35,064 nt of DNA from Gammaproteobacteria bacterium (GTDB taxonomy: Bacteria > Pseudomonadota > Gammaproteobacteria > GCA-001735895): contig JANTFY010000003.1 in the NCBI GenBank assembly GCA_024763185.1, positions 1-35,064 of the forward strand, read 5' to 3'. Positions 1 through 10,365 of this stretch are shown here, in pieces. Positions within the stretch are counted from its first letter, which is position 1; the number at the start of each line of letters is the position of its first letter. Both the position numbers and the translations under genes were made by a program. The notes beneath the pieces were generated by a model. It searched no databases. It was not told where the DNA came from and saw nothing but the letters and a program-made list of their open reading frames with translations.

Positions 1-252
1 TGGATTATAAACGATCGCAATCCGGCTACGCGCCCCCGCTTCAACACTTTGCAATTCACACAAACGCTCCACTGACACCACTGGCACCATAACGCCTCGC
101 CAGGATATCAGTCCATGAAACCAGTCTTCTTGCGTGTCTTCGGTTTGTGGCTGGGTATAACCGATAATTTCAGCTACGGCCGAATTGGGCAACAACAGCT
201 GAAACTCGTTCAGGGGTAATTGCATACAACGAATTGAATCTGTTTCAGCCAT
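1..252 (-). CDS. chpC: CheW-like chemotaxis adaptor, ChpC-like (3' end outside the window)
   Basis: Open minus-strand frame from ATG at 252: MAETDSIRCMQLPLNEFQLLLPNSAVAEIIGYTQ...WFHGLISWRGVMVPVVSVERLCE, a CheW-like fold pattern; directly downstream of chpA. Not in the supplied ORF track because it runs off the window edge. Confidence 0.75.
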   Translation of the reverse strand, partial: MAETDSIRCMQLPLNEFQLLLPNSAVAEIIGYTQPQTEDTQEDWFHGLISWRGVMVPVVSVERLCELQSVEAGARSRIAIVYNP

Positions 253-279
253 GATAGTGTTCCGCTTTAAACGTCATTT

Positions 280-3200
280 TCAACCCACCAGATCGGCAAT
301 ATTTTCTATCAACTCCGACTCCTGATAGGGTTTTCCCATATATCGGTTAACCCCGATTTGCATGGCATGCTCACGGTGTTTGGAACCGGTTCGAGAGGTA
401 ATCATGATAATGGGAATATCACGAAACCTGGATTCGTTCTGCATGTGCGACGCCAGTTCAAAACCATCCATTCGCGGCATTTCTATGTCCAGCAACATGA
501 CATCGGGATGATTCTCTTCCAACTGTGCCAGTGCATCCACACCGTCCTTGGCGGTAACCACATCGTACTGATTACGTGTCAATAACTTGGTGGCGACCCG
601 GCGCATGGTTATCGAATCATCCACCACCATCACCAGCTTTTTCGCTGTAGCAGTCGTCGGGACTTCTTCTTTTGCTTCAGCTTCGGCAATTACCTGGGTT
701 GTCACACCGTGTCGTATCAGGCCGTTGATATCCAGAATCAACACCACCAGGCCATCGGCAAGGATACTCGCACCGGACAGGCCTTTAACCTGGCTCAATT
801 GCTTGCCCAGGGGTTTTACCACGATCTCGCGGTTCCCGATTATTTCATCAATATGCAGAGCCACTCTCAAATCACCGGAGCGCAGCAAGATCACCGGCAC
901 CTTGGCCGTGGGATCAGAGACATGAAATCCATTGCTAATGTCGAGCAGAGTGGTCAGGTAAAACAAACCATAGGATTGTCCTGCATAATCCAGCGTCGGT
1001 TTTTCCTGCTGGTAAAACTCCATCATCTGGTCGGACTCGATGCGTGTAATGCCTTCAATATTGATCAAGGGCAAGGCATAGGATTCTTCGCCCGCGCGCA
1101 CCAGGATAGCTTGATTGATGGACAGCGTGAAAGGCAGGCGCGCGGTGAACACAGTCCCTTCCGGACTGGTCGATATCTGCAATGTACCACCCAGTTGTTT
1201 GATGCCGCTATCCACCACATCCATACCGACACCACGCCCCGCAACCTGCGTTACCTGGTCTGCGGTACTGAACCCAGGCTCCAGGATAAACTGGATAATA
1301 TCGTTTTCGGCCAGCGTTTCATTTTCACCCAGCAGCCCCAGTTGCAGTGCTCTTCCGCGCACCTTATCGACATCCACGCCGGCACCATCGTCAGAAATTG
1401 TGACCACCACGTCGGAACCATCACGTGACACGTCGATGGAAATCGTTCCGGTTTCCGGCTTGCCCTTGTTGATCCGCTCTATCGGGGTTTCTATACCGTG
1501 TGAAATGGCATTACGAATAATATGTTCCAGCGGTGCCACCATGCGGTCTAACACCTTGATATCCACTTCGTTGTGCTCACCACTGATTTCGAGTTCGGCT
1601 TTTTTACCCAGCTCAGAGCTGGTCTGGCGCACCAGGCGACGCATGCGCGAGGTCAGACCCGAGAAGCGAACCATGCGACTGCGGATCAAACCATCCTGCA
1701 GATCGGTATTTATCCTTGATTGCTGCAGTAACAGGGTTTCGGAATCCTTAACCTGATCACCGAGTATGTGCTGCAGGCTCGACAAATCATCAACCGATTC
1801 GCTCAGGGCCTTGGATAACTCCTGGATCTGGGTATAACGATCCATCTCCAACGGATCAAAACTCTGTGTCAGCTCGGCATCCTGACGGTGACTGAAATGG
1901 ATTTGCGCATCGGTTTCGGCCTCCAATGCGCGTAATTGATTTTTCAGGCGTAAGATCGTTTGCCCCAACTCGCCCAGATTGGAACCGAAGGAGGACACCT
2001 GTTGCTCCATTCGGGCGCGATAGATACTGACCTCGCCCGCAGAATTCACCAGATTATCCAGCAGATCGGAACGCACCTTGACAACATCCTGGTCGCTACT
2101 GCGTCGATCCTGTGCAGGGGCATCAGTGACACGACGATGATGCTGATCGGGGTGTCGCTTTTCCTCAAACTCGATCTGGTCCGGCTCAAGGGCCTTAGCA
2201 CCTGCTTCAGCGCCCTCTGTTACCTGCTCTGTCTCCCTGCGATCATTGACAGGCTGACCGTTGCGTAATTGTTGCAGCAAGCCGATCTGTTGTTGCGAAG
2301 AATCCAGCGGCTGGTGATTTTTTGCCTGCTCCACTTGCTTCTGTAATAGATCAAAACTGTCGTGCAGGGACGCTATCAGGTCTTCGGACTTATCAACCCG
2401 GTTATCAATCAAGGCAATAAACAGGGATTCAAGCTCATGGCTCAGGTCACTGATCGCCTCAAAGCCTGCCATCTTGGCTCCACCCTTAAGCGTATGCAGG
2501 TAGCGCTGCAGCTCCATGACCAGGCCAAAACTGGGCGCATCATCATTTTCCACATCCTGCTCTGCCCATGCGTGCAGGGTATGGTCACTCATCTCCAGCA
2601 GGTCCGTCGCCTCTTCGATGAAAATCTCGACCAGCTCATCATCATACTCGGTTTCATGTGACGTGCTGGCCTCATTCATCATCGTCAAGGTATCAATGAA
2701 CTGGCTGGAGGGTTGATCATCCTGATCGGGCAATTCAACGGTGTGGTTGTCCAGTGACTCCATCAGGTTTTCAAGATCCTGTTTCAGGGAGTCATCTAGC
2801 TCTGGCATGGTATGGGTTTCAACCAGCTCCCGGGTCATCTGGGAAATGGCCTCACTACCCTGTTGGTAAAGCTGTAAAACTTCATCATCAAAGGCTGAAC
2901 CCTGTTCGAGGATGACCTTTAAGGGTTTTTCCAGCAAGCTTGCCAGCTGCCCTATAGGGCCTATATCCGCAGTACGTGAGGCGCCATTGATGGTGTGCAG
3001 TGCGCGGTAAAGATCTTCTGTGGGAACTAATTCCGACTCTTTTTCTGACTGCTCAAGGACGGAATTTACGGTGTTTAGGTGCGACTCGACCTCTTGTTGG
3101 TAGATTATCAGCAGTTCCGGGTCGAGCTGTAACCCGTTTGTTTCTGTCGTCAACGGCAGATCTGTTTCGGGTAGCCGGGTTTCGGACAGGACTTCCTCTA

Positions 3201-6200
3201 CCTCTCCGCCAGGCATGGCCTCCATTTCGTTTAATACGAAAGGGTCCGGGGGGGTCTCCTCTTGTGATATTTCAGCTTCAGCTAAAGTTACTTCCGCTGC
3301 ATAAGTTTGCTGCATGTCATCGCTGGTTTGCTGTTCAGCGCCAACGGGCTCTTCTGGTTCAGCTATCTGCGCATGCTCCGGCTCTTCGGTGGCTTCCTCC
3401 CCCTCCTGTTCCGTTTTTAAGGGCTCCGAAATCTGCTCGGCAGCCTGGTGCTTGGTCTGTCTGATCTCCAGCACCTGATCCGCTTTAAATTCAGCCAGGG
3501 CTCTTGCCAGTCCACGCAGATAGGGAATATCGGCAACCGGGGGTTTCTCTGTTTTTAATTCTTCCACCAATTGCGGCAAAGCTTCTGCAGACAGACCGAT
3601 TGCATCGATAACCTGCTCCGAGGGCATGACACTTTTATCAATTATCCGGTTTAGCAGATTTTCATAGTCCCAGGCAAATTCGCCAATTTTCATGGCGCCA
3701 ACCAAACGTCCCGATCCCTTGATGGTGTGAAATGAACGACGGATATTTTTCAATGCATTTTCATCTTCCGGATGCAGCTTCCAGTCCTGTTGCTGCTGGC
3801 GGATATTCTCTGACTCCTCTTCGGCTTCTTCCAGATAGATTTCCAGGATTTCTTCATCGCTACCGGGTTTTAATACCGGCATATCATCCATAACCGGAAT
3901 GACTTTTACTGTGCCTGTTTCGGACTCTGGCTCGCTCTCAGGCTCAGCCTCCTGCAGCTCTTCAGCCACCATTTCCGGCAATGGCTCTGCTTCAAATTCC
4001 TGCTCTACTTCTGCCTCAGCCATTTGCTCTGGTACCGATTCAGGTTCCTGCTCCAGTTCTATTTCAAGTTCTGGTGTCGGCTCGGATTCCTGTACCACCT
4101 CAGGCTCAGGTTCAAATACCGGTTCTGGCTGTGGTGTTTTCAGTGCTTCCACAATCGGTTCAGGTTGTTCAACATCTGCACTTTGCCAACCTTCAACACC
4201 GGGGTCTTCGCTATAATCCGGCTCAGGCGCAACATCAACCTCTGCAATCGGCAGCTGGGGTGGCTCCATATCCACAAGGGGCTCAAGCACCTCTGTTCCC
4301 TCGAACACAATCTCCTGATCCGCTTGTTCTGCCTGCACTTCTTCCTGTTTATTCTCGGCCTCCGCTGGCGCTTCCTGCTCAAGTGGTTGCGGAACACCCA
4401 TCACCACCGTTTGTTCAATCGACTCCCGGTCGTTGTCACTGATTGGCGCGTCCTGTTGTCCGATATTTTCTTCGTTAAAAGACTCTGACGGCTCCGAGTG
4501 AATAACTTCAGATTCTGGTGTTGCTCCGTTTAGCGGTTCTCTCACAACCTCCTGCAGTGCCTCAGCAGGGATCTGGACCGTTGGCTCACCGGCCTCTTGT
4601 TGCACTAATGGCGAGATGACTTGAGTGGATTGCTGGTCTGTATCAGATGTTTGCGCGGGTTGTGTATCAAGAACACCCTCAAGTTGTTCGAGGTCTGTAT
4701 GGATAGCGCTGACCACACTGTCCACCGATGGTTTCTCGTCAACTTCTGTCTTTGCTGCCTCGTGCTTGGCCTCTGCCGCCTCGGCATCAACTGCTAAGCC
4801 AGCTTCCCGGTTATCCCGGTCCACCTCCAGTAACACGGTTGCTTCGATATTCTCCTCGACTTCTTCATCCACTTCATCAATCAGTAGATTTTCCTGGTCT
4901 TCTAGCGGCGGCTCAGATTCTCCAGAGCCTTTTGATTTACCTTCGAGCAGCAACCGCAGTTGGTTGTCAGCGAAATCAAGGATAGATTCGGCATCACTGC
5001 GCTGTTCTCCCAGTGCCTCCAGAAAATATTCAATACTGACCACGACCTGAGACAACTGGTCAAGCCGATGAGTATCCATGAATTCGGCGATATCCTGCTC
5101 TTTAAGATAGCGCACCAGGCCATCGACAACCGAAACAGCACGCTCCTGATTGAGCAAATCCAACGCCCCCCGGGTTTCCATCAACAGCGTTTTACATAAC
5201 TCCAGATTCTGTGACTTCGTTGAATCCTTGATAAAGTCCAGAATGGCATCCTTAACCTTTTGAATATCATCGAGCGCAGCCGTTACCACGCCGGACAACA
5301 TATTGTCCATTTCGAAATTTTTCGACGCTGTCGTACCCGTAACCTCTTGATCATCCTGTTGAACAAGCTGGCCCTTGTGCATCAGTTCGAGTGCCTGATC
5401 CACTTGTAACAACTCGGCTGCCATGGCAAGGAATTTTTCCTGATCGGGTTGTTCTTTACCTTCAACCACATCCGAGATTAATTTGATCTGCGCCTCGATA
5501 ACCTGACGCTGGGGTCCAAGCCCTATCATCGCCAGGGTATCTGAAATAACGTGTAATTCGCGTGGAATTTCTATTAACTGGTCGGTTTGGGCCATGTCTC
5601 CATTGACATACACCTCCACCGAAGACTTGACCTGCTCAAGATCGGCCTTGACAGCATCGGATACCGTTTTCAACAGCTCCTGATTGGGTCCGGCGATATT
5701 GGCTTCGTTCTTATCATCGTCAGCCGGCAAAAACTGTTCCAGTCGGTAGGCGGTTTTAATCGCCTGACTTTTAGGCCCGTCACACTCCGGTTGCGCAATG
5801 TAATACAGAAAGTTTTTAATCAACTCGATCGGTTGCTGACGTAATAACTCTTTCTCACCTTTTAAAATCATGTTGCGGAAAATCTGGTCGACTTTTCCCA
5901 TCAACATCTTGACCGACATGCCCAGGCTCAGATCGTCACGAGATACCGACTCTATCAGGGCCCCTACTATCCACCAGAAGCGCGCTACCTGCTCGGATGA
6001 GGAACGCTCCTCCATGATCTCGGTAATTTTTTCCAGGCGTTTCAGGTTTTTATCAACATCTTTGTCGCGGATGACGCCTAACAGGGAAAACTGGTAAGCG
6101 GTGCGCACCTTTTTCGCCAGTAAACGGGATGCCTGGTTTTTATCATCATCGATGGCATCGACTTCGCTGTCATCCATATGCATGGACAGGTCAGGCAGGA

Positions 6201-6624
6201 ATAATAATTTCTCGGAAAATAAATCCTCGTTCTTTGCTGCCCTGATATCGTTCAGAATGGGCAGGATGGAAATCGGAATATCTTTATGTCCGGCCTGAAT
6301 ATGTTCCAGATAATCAGGTAACTGCAGTACGGCCCGTAACAGCACCTCGAGAGCCTGCTCATCCTGCTGCTCGTTTTTAGCAATATGCTCACACAGGGAG
6401 CGCATTTCTTCGGTCAGCATGGCCGCACCATACTGCTCGATCATGGTTAATACGCCCTGCGTATCAGCCAGTTTTGATTGCACTGAACTCAGTATCGAAG
6501 CATCCTTCTCTTCGATATAAATATTGAGTTCACTGCGTATCGTGGCAAGATTGTCATCAATGGACTTTTTCACCCATCCCAAGGCACTTTGTTTTATGGA
6601 TGTATGTTTAAAATCCATGCTCAA
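280..6624 (-). CDS. chpA: ChpA-type hybrid CheA histidine kinase (Hpt domains, HATPase, CheW, REC)
   Basis: 2114 aa; Hpt-like motifs RSFHTIKGSGRLVG, RALHTINGASRTAD, RYLHTLKGGAKMAG; HATPase boxes EHIIRNAISHGIE, DDGAGVD, GRGVGMDVV; CheW region; C-terminal receiver VMVVDDSITMRRVATKLL...DVMLLDIEMPRMDG...KPY; pil cluster context. Confidence 0.95.
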   Translation of the reverse strand: MSMDFKHTSIKQSALGWVKKSIDDNLATIRSELNIYIEEKDASILSSVQSKLADTQGVLTMIEQYGAAMLTEEMRSLCEHIAKNEQQDEQALEVLLRAVLQLPDYLEHIQAGHKDIPISILPILNDIRAAKNEDLFSEKLLFLPDLSMHMDDSEVDAIDDDKNQASRLLAKKVRTAYQFSLLGVIRDKDVDKNLKRLEKITEIMEERSSSEQVARFWWIVGALIESVSRDDLSLGMSVKMLMGKVDQIFRNMILKGEKELLRQQPIELIKNFLYYIAQPECDGPKSQAIKTAYRLEQFLPADDDKNEANIAGPNQELLKTVSDAVKADLEQVKSSVEVYVNGDMAQTDQLIEIPRELHVISDTLAMIGLGPQRQVIEAQIKLISDVVEGKEQPDQEKFLAMAAELLQVDQALELMHKGQLVQQDDQEVTGTTASKNFEMDNMLSGVVTAALDDIQKVKDAILDFIKDSTKSQNLELCKTLLMETRGALDLLNQERAVSVVDGLVRYLKEQDIAEFMDTHRLDQLSQVVVSIEYFLEALGEQRSDAESILDFADNQLRLLLEGKSKGSGESEPPLEDQENLLIDEVDEEVEENIEATVLLEVDRDNREAGLAVDAEAAEAKHEAAKTEVDEKPSVDSVVSAIHTDLEQLEGVLDTQPAQTSDTDQQSTQVISPLVQQEAGEPTVQIPAEALQEVVREPLNGATPESEVIHSEPSESFNEENIGQQDAPISDNDRESIEQTVVMGVPQPLEQEAPAEAENKQEEVQAEQADQEIVFEGTEVLEPLVDMEPPQLPIAEVDVAPEPDYSEDPGVEGWQSADVEQPEPIVEALKTPQPEPVFEPEPEVVQESEPTPELEIELEQEPESVPEQMAEAEVEQEFEAEPLPEMVAEELQEAEPESEPESETGTVKVIPVMDDMPVLKPGSDEEILEIYLEEAEEESENIRQQQQDWKLHPEDENALKNIRRSFHTIKGSGRLVGAMKIGEFAWDYENLLNRIIDKSVMPSEQVIDAIGLSAEALPQLVEELKTEKPPVADIPYLRGLARALAEFKADQVLEIRQTKHQAAEQISEPLKTEQEGEEATEEPEHAQIAEPEEPVGAEQQTSDDMQQTYAAEVTLAEAEISQEETPPDPFVLNEMEAMPGGEVEEVLSETRLPETDLPLTTETNGLQLDPELLIIYQQEVESHLNTVNSVLEQSEKESELVPTEDLYRALHTINGASRTADIGPIGQLASLLEKPLKVILEQGSAFDDEVLQLYQQGSEAISQMTRELVETHTMPELDDSLKQDLENLMESLDNHTVELPDQDDQPSSQFIDTLTMMNEASTSHETEYDDELVEIFIEEATDLLEMSDHTLHAWAEQDVENDDAPSFGLVMELQRYLHTLKGGAKMAGFEAISDLSHELESLFIALIDNRVDKSEDLIASLHDSFDLLQKQVEQAKNHQPLDSSQQQIGLLQQLRNGQPVNDRRETEQVTEGAEAGAKALEPDQIEFEEKRHPDQHHRRVTDAPAQDRRSSDQDVVKVRSDLLDNLVNSAGEVSIYRARMEQQVSSFGSNLGELGQTILRLKNQLRALEAETDAQIHFSHRQDAELTQSFDPLEMDRYTQIQELSKALSESVDDLSSLQHILGDQVKDSETLLLQQSRINTDLQDGLIRSRMVRFSGLTSRMRRLVRQTSSELGKKAELEISGEHNEVDIKVLDRMVAPLEHIIRNAISHGIETPIERINKGKPETGTISIDVSRDGSDVVVTISDDGAGVDVDKVRGRALQLGLLGENETLAENDIIQFILEPGFSTADQVTQVAGRGVGMDVVDSGIKQLGGTLQISTSPEGTVFTARLPFTLSINQAILVRAGEESYALPLINIEGITRIESDQMMEFYQQEKPTLDYAGQSYGLFYLTTLLDISNGFHVSDPTAKVPVILLRSGDLRVALHIDEIIGNREIVVKPLGKQLSQVKGLSGASILADGLVVLILDINGLIRHGVTTQVIAEAEAKEEVPTTATAKKLVMVVDDSITMRRVATKLLTRNQYDVVTAKDGVDALAQLEENHPDVMLLDIEMPRMDGFELASHMQNESRFRDIPIIMITSRTGSKHREHAMQIGVNRYMGKPYQESELIENIADLVG

Positions 6625-6630
6625 CCTTTA

Positions 6631-8781
6631 CTAAGCCTGTTTATATTCTTGATCGATATTGGGCAGATCATTCACATCGTGAATAATCGTGCTGTCTACC
6701 ATTTCCACCCCGGGCAGTTTAAAACCGGCCACAGATCGGTGTAGCGCCTTAACCATGTTGGAAAGCTCACCAATCGATTCGGAGGCTTCCGCTGATCCGT
6801 CAGAGGTTTTCAGAGTGATTTTCTGAATTTCATTCATCGATTCGGTAATATCCACACTGTCTTTTGCATGCTTCTGGGTCGCGTTGGAAATCTGCAAAAT
6901 ACGTTGCGCGAGGTTGGTGGATACGGTTTCGATCTTATCCAGCGCGCTACCCGCATCTTCTGCCAGGTTTGCCCCTTCCACCACGTTGGAGGTACTTTGC
7001 TCCATCGAGGAAATGGCTTCGTTGGTATCGGTCTGGATGGTTTTTACCAGTGCCTCGATCTGCTTGGTTGCATCACCGGTTCTTTCCGCCAGTCGCTGAA
7101 CTTCGTCGGCAACCACCGCAAAACCACGGCCGGCTTCACCCGCCATCGACGCCTGTATGGCTGCATTCAATGCCAGAATATTGGTTTGGTCAGAGATCTC
7201 AGTAATCAGGTTTACGATATCGCCGATTTCCTGGGAGCTTTCTCCCAGGCGCTTGATCCGCTTGGAGGTTTCCTGAATCTGTTCTCGAATCGATTCCATA
7301 CCGGATATTGTTTTACGCACTGTCTCTCCACCTTTGTGCGCTATGTTCACTGAGTTTCTGGCTACATCGGCCGAGTCTGAAGCATTCTTCGACACTTTAC
7401 TCATACTTTCCGATATCTCTGTGATCGAAGAGCTGGCTGCAGAAATCTCACGCGCCTGCTGTTCACTGGAACTGGCCAGTTCACGTGTTGTGGACTGGGT
7501 CTTTTTTACAGCCGTGGTTACATGTTCAGCCGTATCATTGATGGTACCCACCAGGTCGCGAAGCGCATCGATGGAGTAGTTCACGGAATCGGCTATAGCA
7601 CCGGTAATATCCTCGGTCACCGTGGTGTGCGTGGATAAATCACCATCAGCGAGGTTGGTCATTTCATCAAGCAAACGCAGGATCGCTCGCTGATTTCGTT
7701 CGTTTTGCTCCTGTGATTCAGTCAGCTGCCTGGCTGAATCCCTTACCAGTTGTACCCCCAGCAATATCAGGAGAATAACCGCAACAATACCAGCCACGTA
7801 TGCCAACAGGTTGAATATCTGCAAGCGGTCGTCGTACTGCGAAATACTGCTTTCAAAATCCCGCGAAGCTTTCAGAAGCTTGGGACTGATCGCCTGAATA
7901 TCACTGGCTGCATCCCTTACCTCAAACAATTGCGGGGAGTTTTGCAGGATCTGGTTTACATTCTTTTTAACCACCGAAAAAAGATCTGCCAGTTGCAGTA
8001 ACTGGCCGACCACTTCATCACCGGTAAACTGGTTAATTCCCAACTCCTTGTTGCCTTCCAGCATGGCAATCAGGATACGTTCAATCAGCGCCGTTTCGCG
8101 ACCAAACTGGTCTGCCGCGGCCATGACCACGTCACCGCCATTCATAATCTGGTTAAGACTGTTTTGCACACTCTGTATCAATGCCAACTGCCTTGAGGCG
8201 GTGGCTATGTCACTTCGGGCCGCCTTGCTTTTTACCAGTATTTTGACCACTTCATCCGAAATAACCAGCAACTCCGGAATCGACTCGTTGATCAGCGTGA
8301 CATACTCGCTTACGGTCTCGATGGATTCACGCGCTTCCAGAATAGTGACGATACCCTGATTGTATTCACTCCAGGCGGATTCGATATTTTCCAGGCCTTC
8401 CTGCAGTTCAAACGGAATGGGTGGCAAATTTTGATCACTGTCACCCGCTTTCAAACGGTTAAGGGTACTGACAAATCGCGCCTGGTATCTTTTCAACTGA
8501 ACAAATGCCGCTGAATTACCGATCGAGGCTTCCAGCGCGAAGGTGGCAATCTGCTGAGAGACAACCTGTTGCTCATTGGCTATGGAGGCATAGGCCTTAC
8601 CATATCGCGCCTGAATCGTTTCGTAATTAAACAGGAACACCATGACCAGAATGGATAAAATGATGCCAAACGAATAAATCAGAATTAATTTATTACCCTT
8701 AGCAGCCGTTCTACCTGACTGCCCACCCGTTTTGCCAGATGAAAACATACCTTTAAATTTATCCAGTAGCGGCATAGACAC
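6631..8781 (-). CDS. pilJ: Methyl-accepting chemotaxis protein PilJ
   Basis: 716 aa; N-terminal TM segments, HAMP-like region, MCP signalling hairpin [41 protein letters not shown]; between pilI and chpA. Confidence 0.95.
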   Translation of the reverse strand: MSMPLLDKFKGMFSSGKTGGQSGRTAAKGNKLILIYSFGIILSILVMVFLFNYETIQARYGKAYASIANEQQVVSQQIATFALEASIGNSAAFVQLKRYQARFVSTLNRLKAGDSDQNLPPIPFELQEGLENIESAWSEYNQGIVTILEARESIETVSEYVTLINESIPELLVISDEVVKILVKSKAARSDIATASRQLALIQSVQNSLNQIMNGGDVVMAAADQFGRETALIERILIAMLEGNKELGINQFTGDEVVGQLLQLADLFSVVKKNVNQILQNSPQLFEVRDAASDIQAISPKLLKASRDFESSISQYDDRLQIFNLLAYVAGIVAVILLILLGVQLVRDSARQLTESQEQNERNQRAILRLLDEMTNLADGDLSTHTTVTEDITGAIADSVNYSIDALRDLVGTINDTAEHVTTAVKKTQSTTRELASSSEQQAREISAASSSITEISESMSKVSKNASDSADVARNSVNIAHKGGETVRKTISGMESIREQIQETSKRIKRLGESSQEIGDIVNLITEISDQTNILALNAAIQASMAGEAGRGFAVVADEVQRLAERTGDATKQIEALVKTIQTDTNEAISSMEQSTSNVVEGANLAEDAGSALDKIETVSTNLAQRILQISNATQKHAKDSVDITESMNEIQKITLKTSDGSAEASESIGELSNMVKALHRSVAGFKLPGVEMVDSTIIHDVNDLPNIDQEYKQA

Positions 8782-8806
8782 CCCCCATTAAAAAATTACT
8801 CATGGT

Positions 8807-9340
8807 TTAAACCACCTTAAGAAATTGCTCATGATTCACCAGTTTTTCGATGCTAAACACGTTCCACTGTGACTGTTCATCATTGAAAACACCATCCAGA
8901 TAAGGCTTAAGCACACCCATCCCGCCAGCATCTGATTGTTGCTTCGACTCCGGCTTAAATCGCCTTAACCCAAACACCTCTTCGACCAGCAACCCGGCCA
9001 CCACGTCATGCCTGTTAATCACCAGGATTCGACGTTGAGATGCTGAATCGATGTAATCCCCATTCAAATACAGGTTCATATCCAGGATCGGCATCAATGT
9101 TCCTCGCACGTTCGCCAGACCTTTAACCCAGGTTTTTACCCCCGGCACCCGGATCGTACCCGGTGGCGGTAATATTTCTGCCACTTCACTCATGGCTGCG
9201 ATCAATTTTTGCCCGTTCAGACGAAAACCGATTCCAACCCAGTCTTCAGCCACCTTGGTGCCACTGGGCAACCCCCTGGCGTTTACACGGCACTGGTGAT
9301 CTATGTCCTGTAGCAGCTCAAATGGCGTGGTAGCGACCAT
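8807..9340 (-). CDS. pilI: CheW-like adaptor PilI
   Basis: 177 aa; CheW pattern (GFRLNGQKLIAAMSEVAEILPPPGTIRVPGVKTWVKGLANVRGTLMPILDM) between pilH and pilJ. Confidence 0.93.
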   Translation of the reverse strand: MVATTPFELLQDIDHQCRVNARGLPSGTKVAEDWVGIGFRLNGQKLIAAMSEVAEILPPPGTIRVPGVKTWVKGLANVRGTLMPILDMNLYLNGDYIDSASQRRILVINRHDVVAGLLVEEVFGLRRFKPESKQQSDAGGMGVLKPYLDGVFNDEQSQWNVFSIEKLVNHEQFLKVV

Positions 9341-9344
9341 TGAG

Positions 9345-9707
9345 CTAATTTAAGACCTTTTTGATACGGCCGATCAGATCCGCCTCATTGGCCGGTTTTA
9401 CGATGTAATCCTTGGCGCCTTGCCGCATACCCCAGATCTTGTCGGTTTCCTGATCCTTGGTGGTAATGATAATGACCGGAATTTTGGCCGTAACCGGATT
9501 TCGACTTAAATCACGCGTCGCCTGAAAACCGTTTTTGCCCGGCATTACCACATCCATCAAAATACAGTCCGGTTGAATTTCGATCGCTTTTTCGATGCCT
9601 TCTTCGCCATTAGTGGCCACAGACACCTGTATCTGGTTTTTTTCAAGAATGGTTTTGAAGACATGAACCTCGGTGGGAGAATCGTCAATAATTAAAATAT
9701 GAGTCAT
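9345..9707 (-). CDS. pilH: Single-domain response regulator PilH
   Basis: 120 aa receiver: ILIIDDSPTEVHVFK...CILMDVVMPGKNGFQ...IIITTKDQETDK...YIVKPA. Confidence 0.94.
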   Translation of the reverse strand: MTHILIIDDSPTEVHVFKTILEKNQIQVSVATNGEEGIEKAIEIQPDCILMDVVMPGKNGFQATRDLSRNPVTAKIPVIIITTKDQETDKIWGMRQGAKDYIVKPANEADLIGRIKKVLN

Positions 9708-9740
9708 AACCTTAATCCTCTTAGTAAACTAACCGATGGG

Positions 9741-10160
9741 TTACGCCCCGTTAACATGGGATGTAATCGCACCAATCAGGTCTTCTTTGGAAAAGGGTTT
9801 GGTTAAATACTCTTCCGACCCGACAATACGCCCTCTTGCACGATCAAAAATACTGTCTTTACTCGACAGCATAATGACCGGCGTGGCTTTAAAGGTCTGG
9901 TTATTTTTAATCAGTGCACAGGTCTGATAGCCATCAAGCCTTGGCATCATGATGTCCACAAAGATAATATCCGGATGATGTTCTGTAATTTTAGACAGGG
10001 CTTCAAAGCCATCGGTCGCGGTTACAACATCACAACCCACCTTCTTGAGTAAAGTTTCTGCACTTCTTCGTATTGTTTTACTGTCATCAATCACCATCAC
10101 CTTAACATTTAACTGCAAGGCTTCAGCTGGATTGCCTGACTGTTGAGACTCGTCGCTCAC
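9741..10160 (-). CDS. pilG: Single-domain response regulator PilG
   Basis: 139 aa receiver: VMVIDDSKTIRRSAETLLKK...IIFVDIMMPRLDGYQ...IMLSSKD...YLTKPF; first gene of the pil-chp cluster. Confidence 0.94.
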   Translation of the reverse strand: MSDESQQSGNPAEALQLNVKVMVIDDSKTIRRSAETLLKKVGCDVVTATDGFEALSKITEHHPDIIFVDIMMPRLDGYQTCALIKNNQTFKATPVIMLSSKDSIFDRARGRIVGSEEYLTKPFSKEDLIGAITSHVNGA

Positions 10161-10365
10161 ATCTCCCCCGATTCGATTAAGGTTGATCTTCTGTCAACTC
10201 GTTAACAGTCGATTATAGACAGTTTTACGAGTTAAACCAGTAATTTAATAAAAAATTATAAAGTAAATTCTACGCTAATATTTAATACCGGCAAGCGCCG
10301 AAACATTTTCCAAAAAACCCTAAAAACAGTAAAATACCGGTATATACATCTATATAGACTTTTCT

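Noticed and set aside
358-6298. Many plus-strand ORFs antisense to chpA (for example 709-1428, 1115-1756, 3000-3464, 3899-4442)
   Set aside because: They lie inside a long conserved minus-strand gene, have low-complexity or shuffled-looking translations, and overlap each other in different frames. The cluster near 3.9-4.4 kb follows from the Glu/Pro-rich linker composition.
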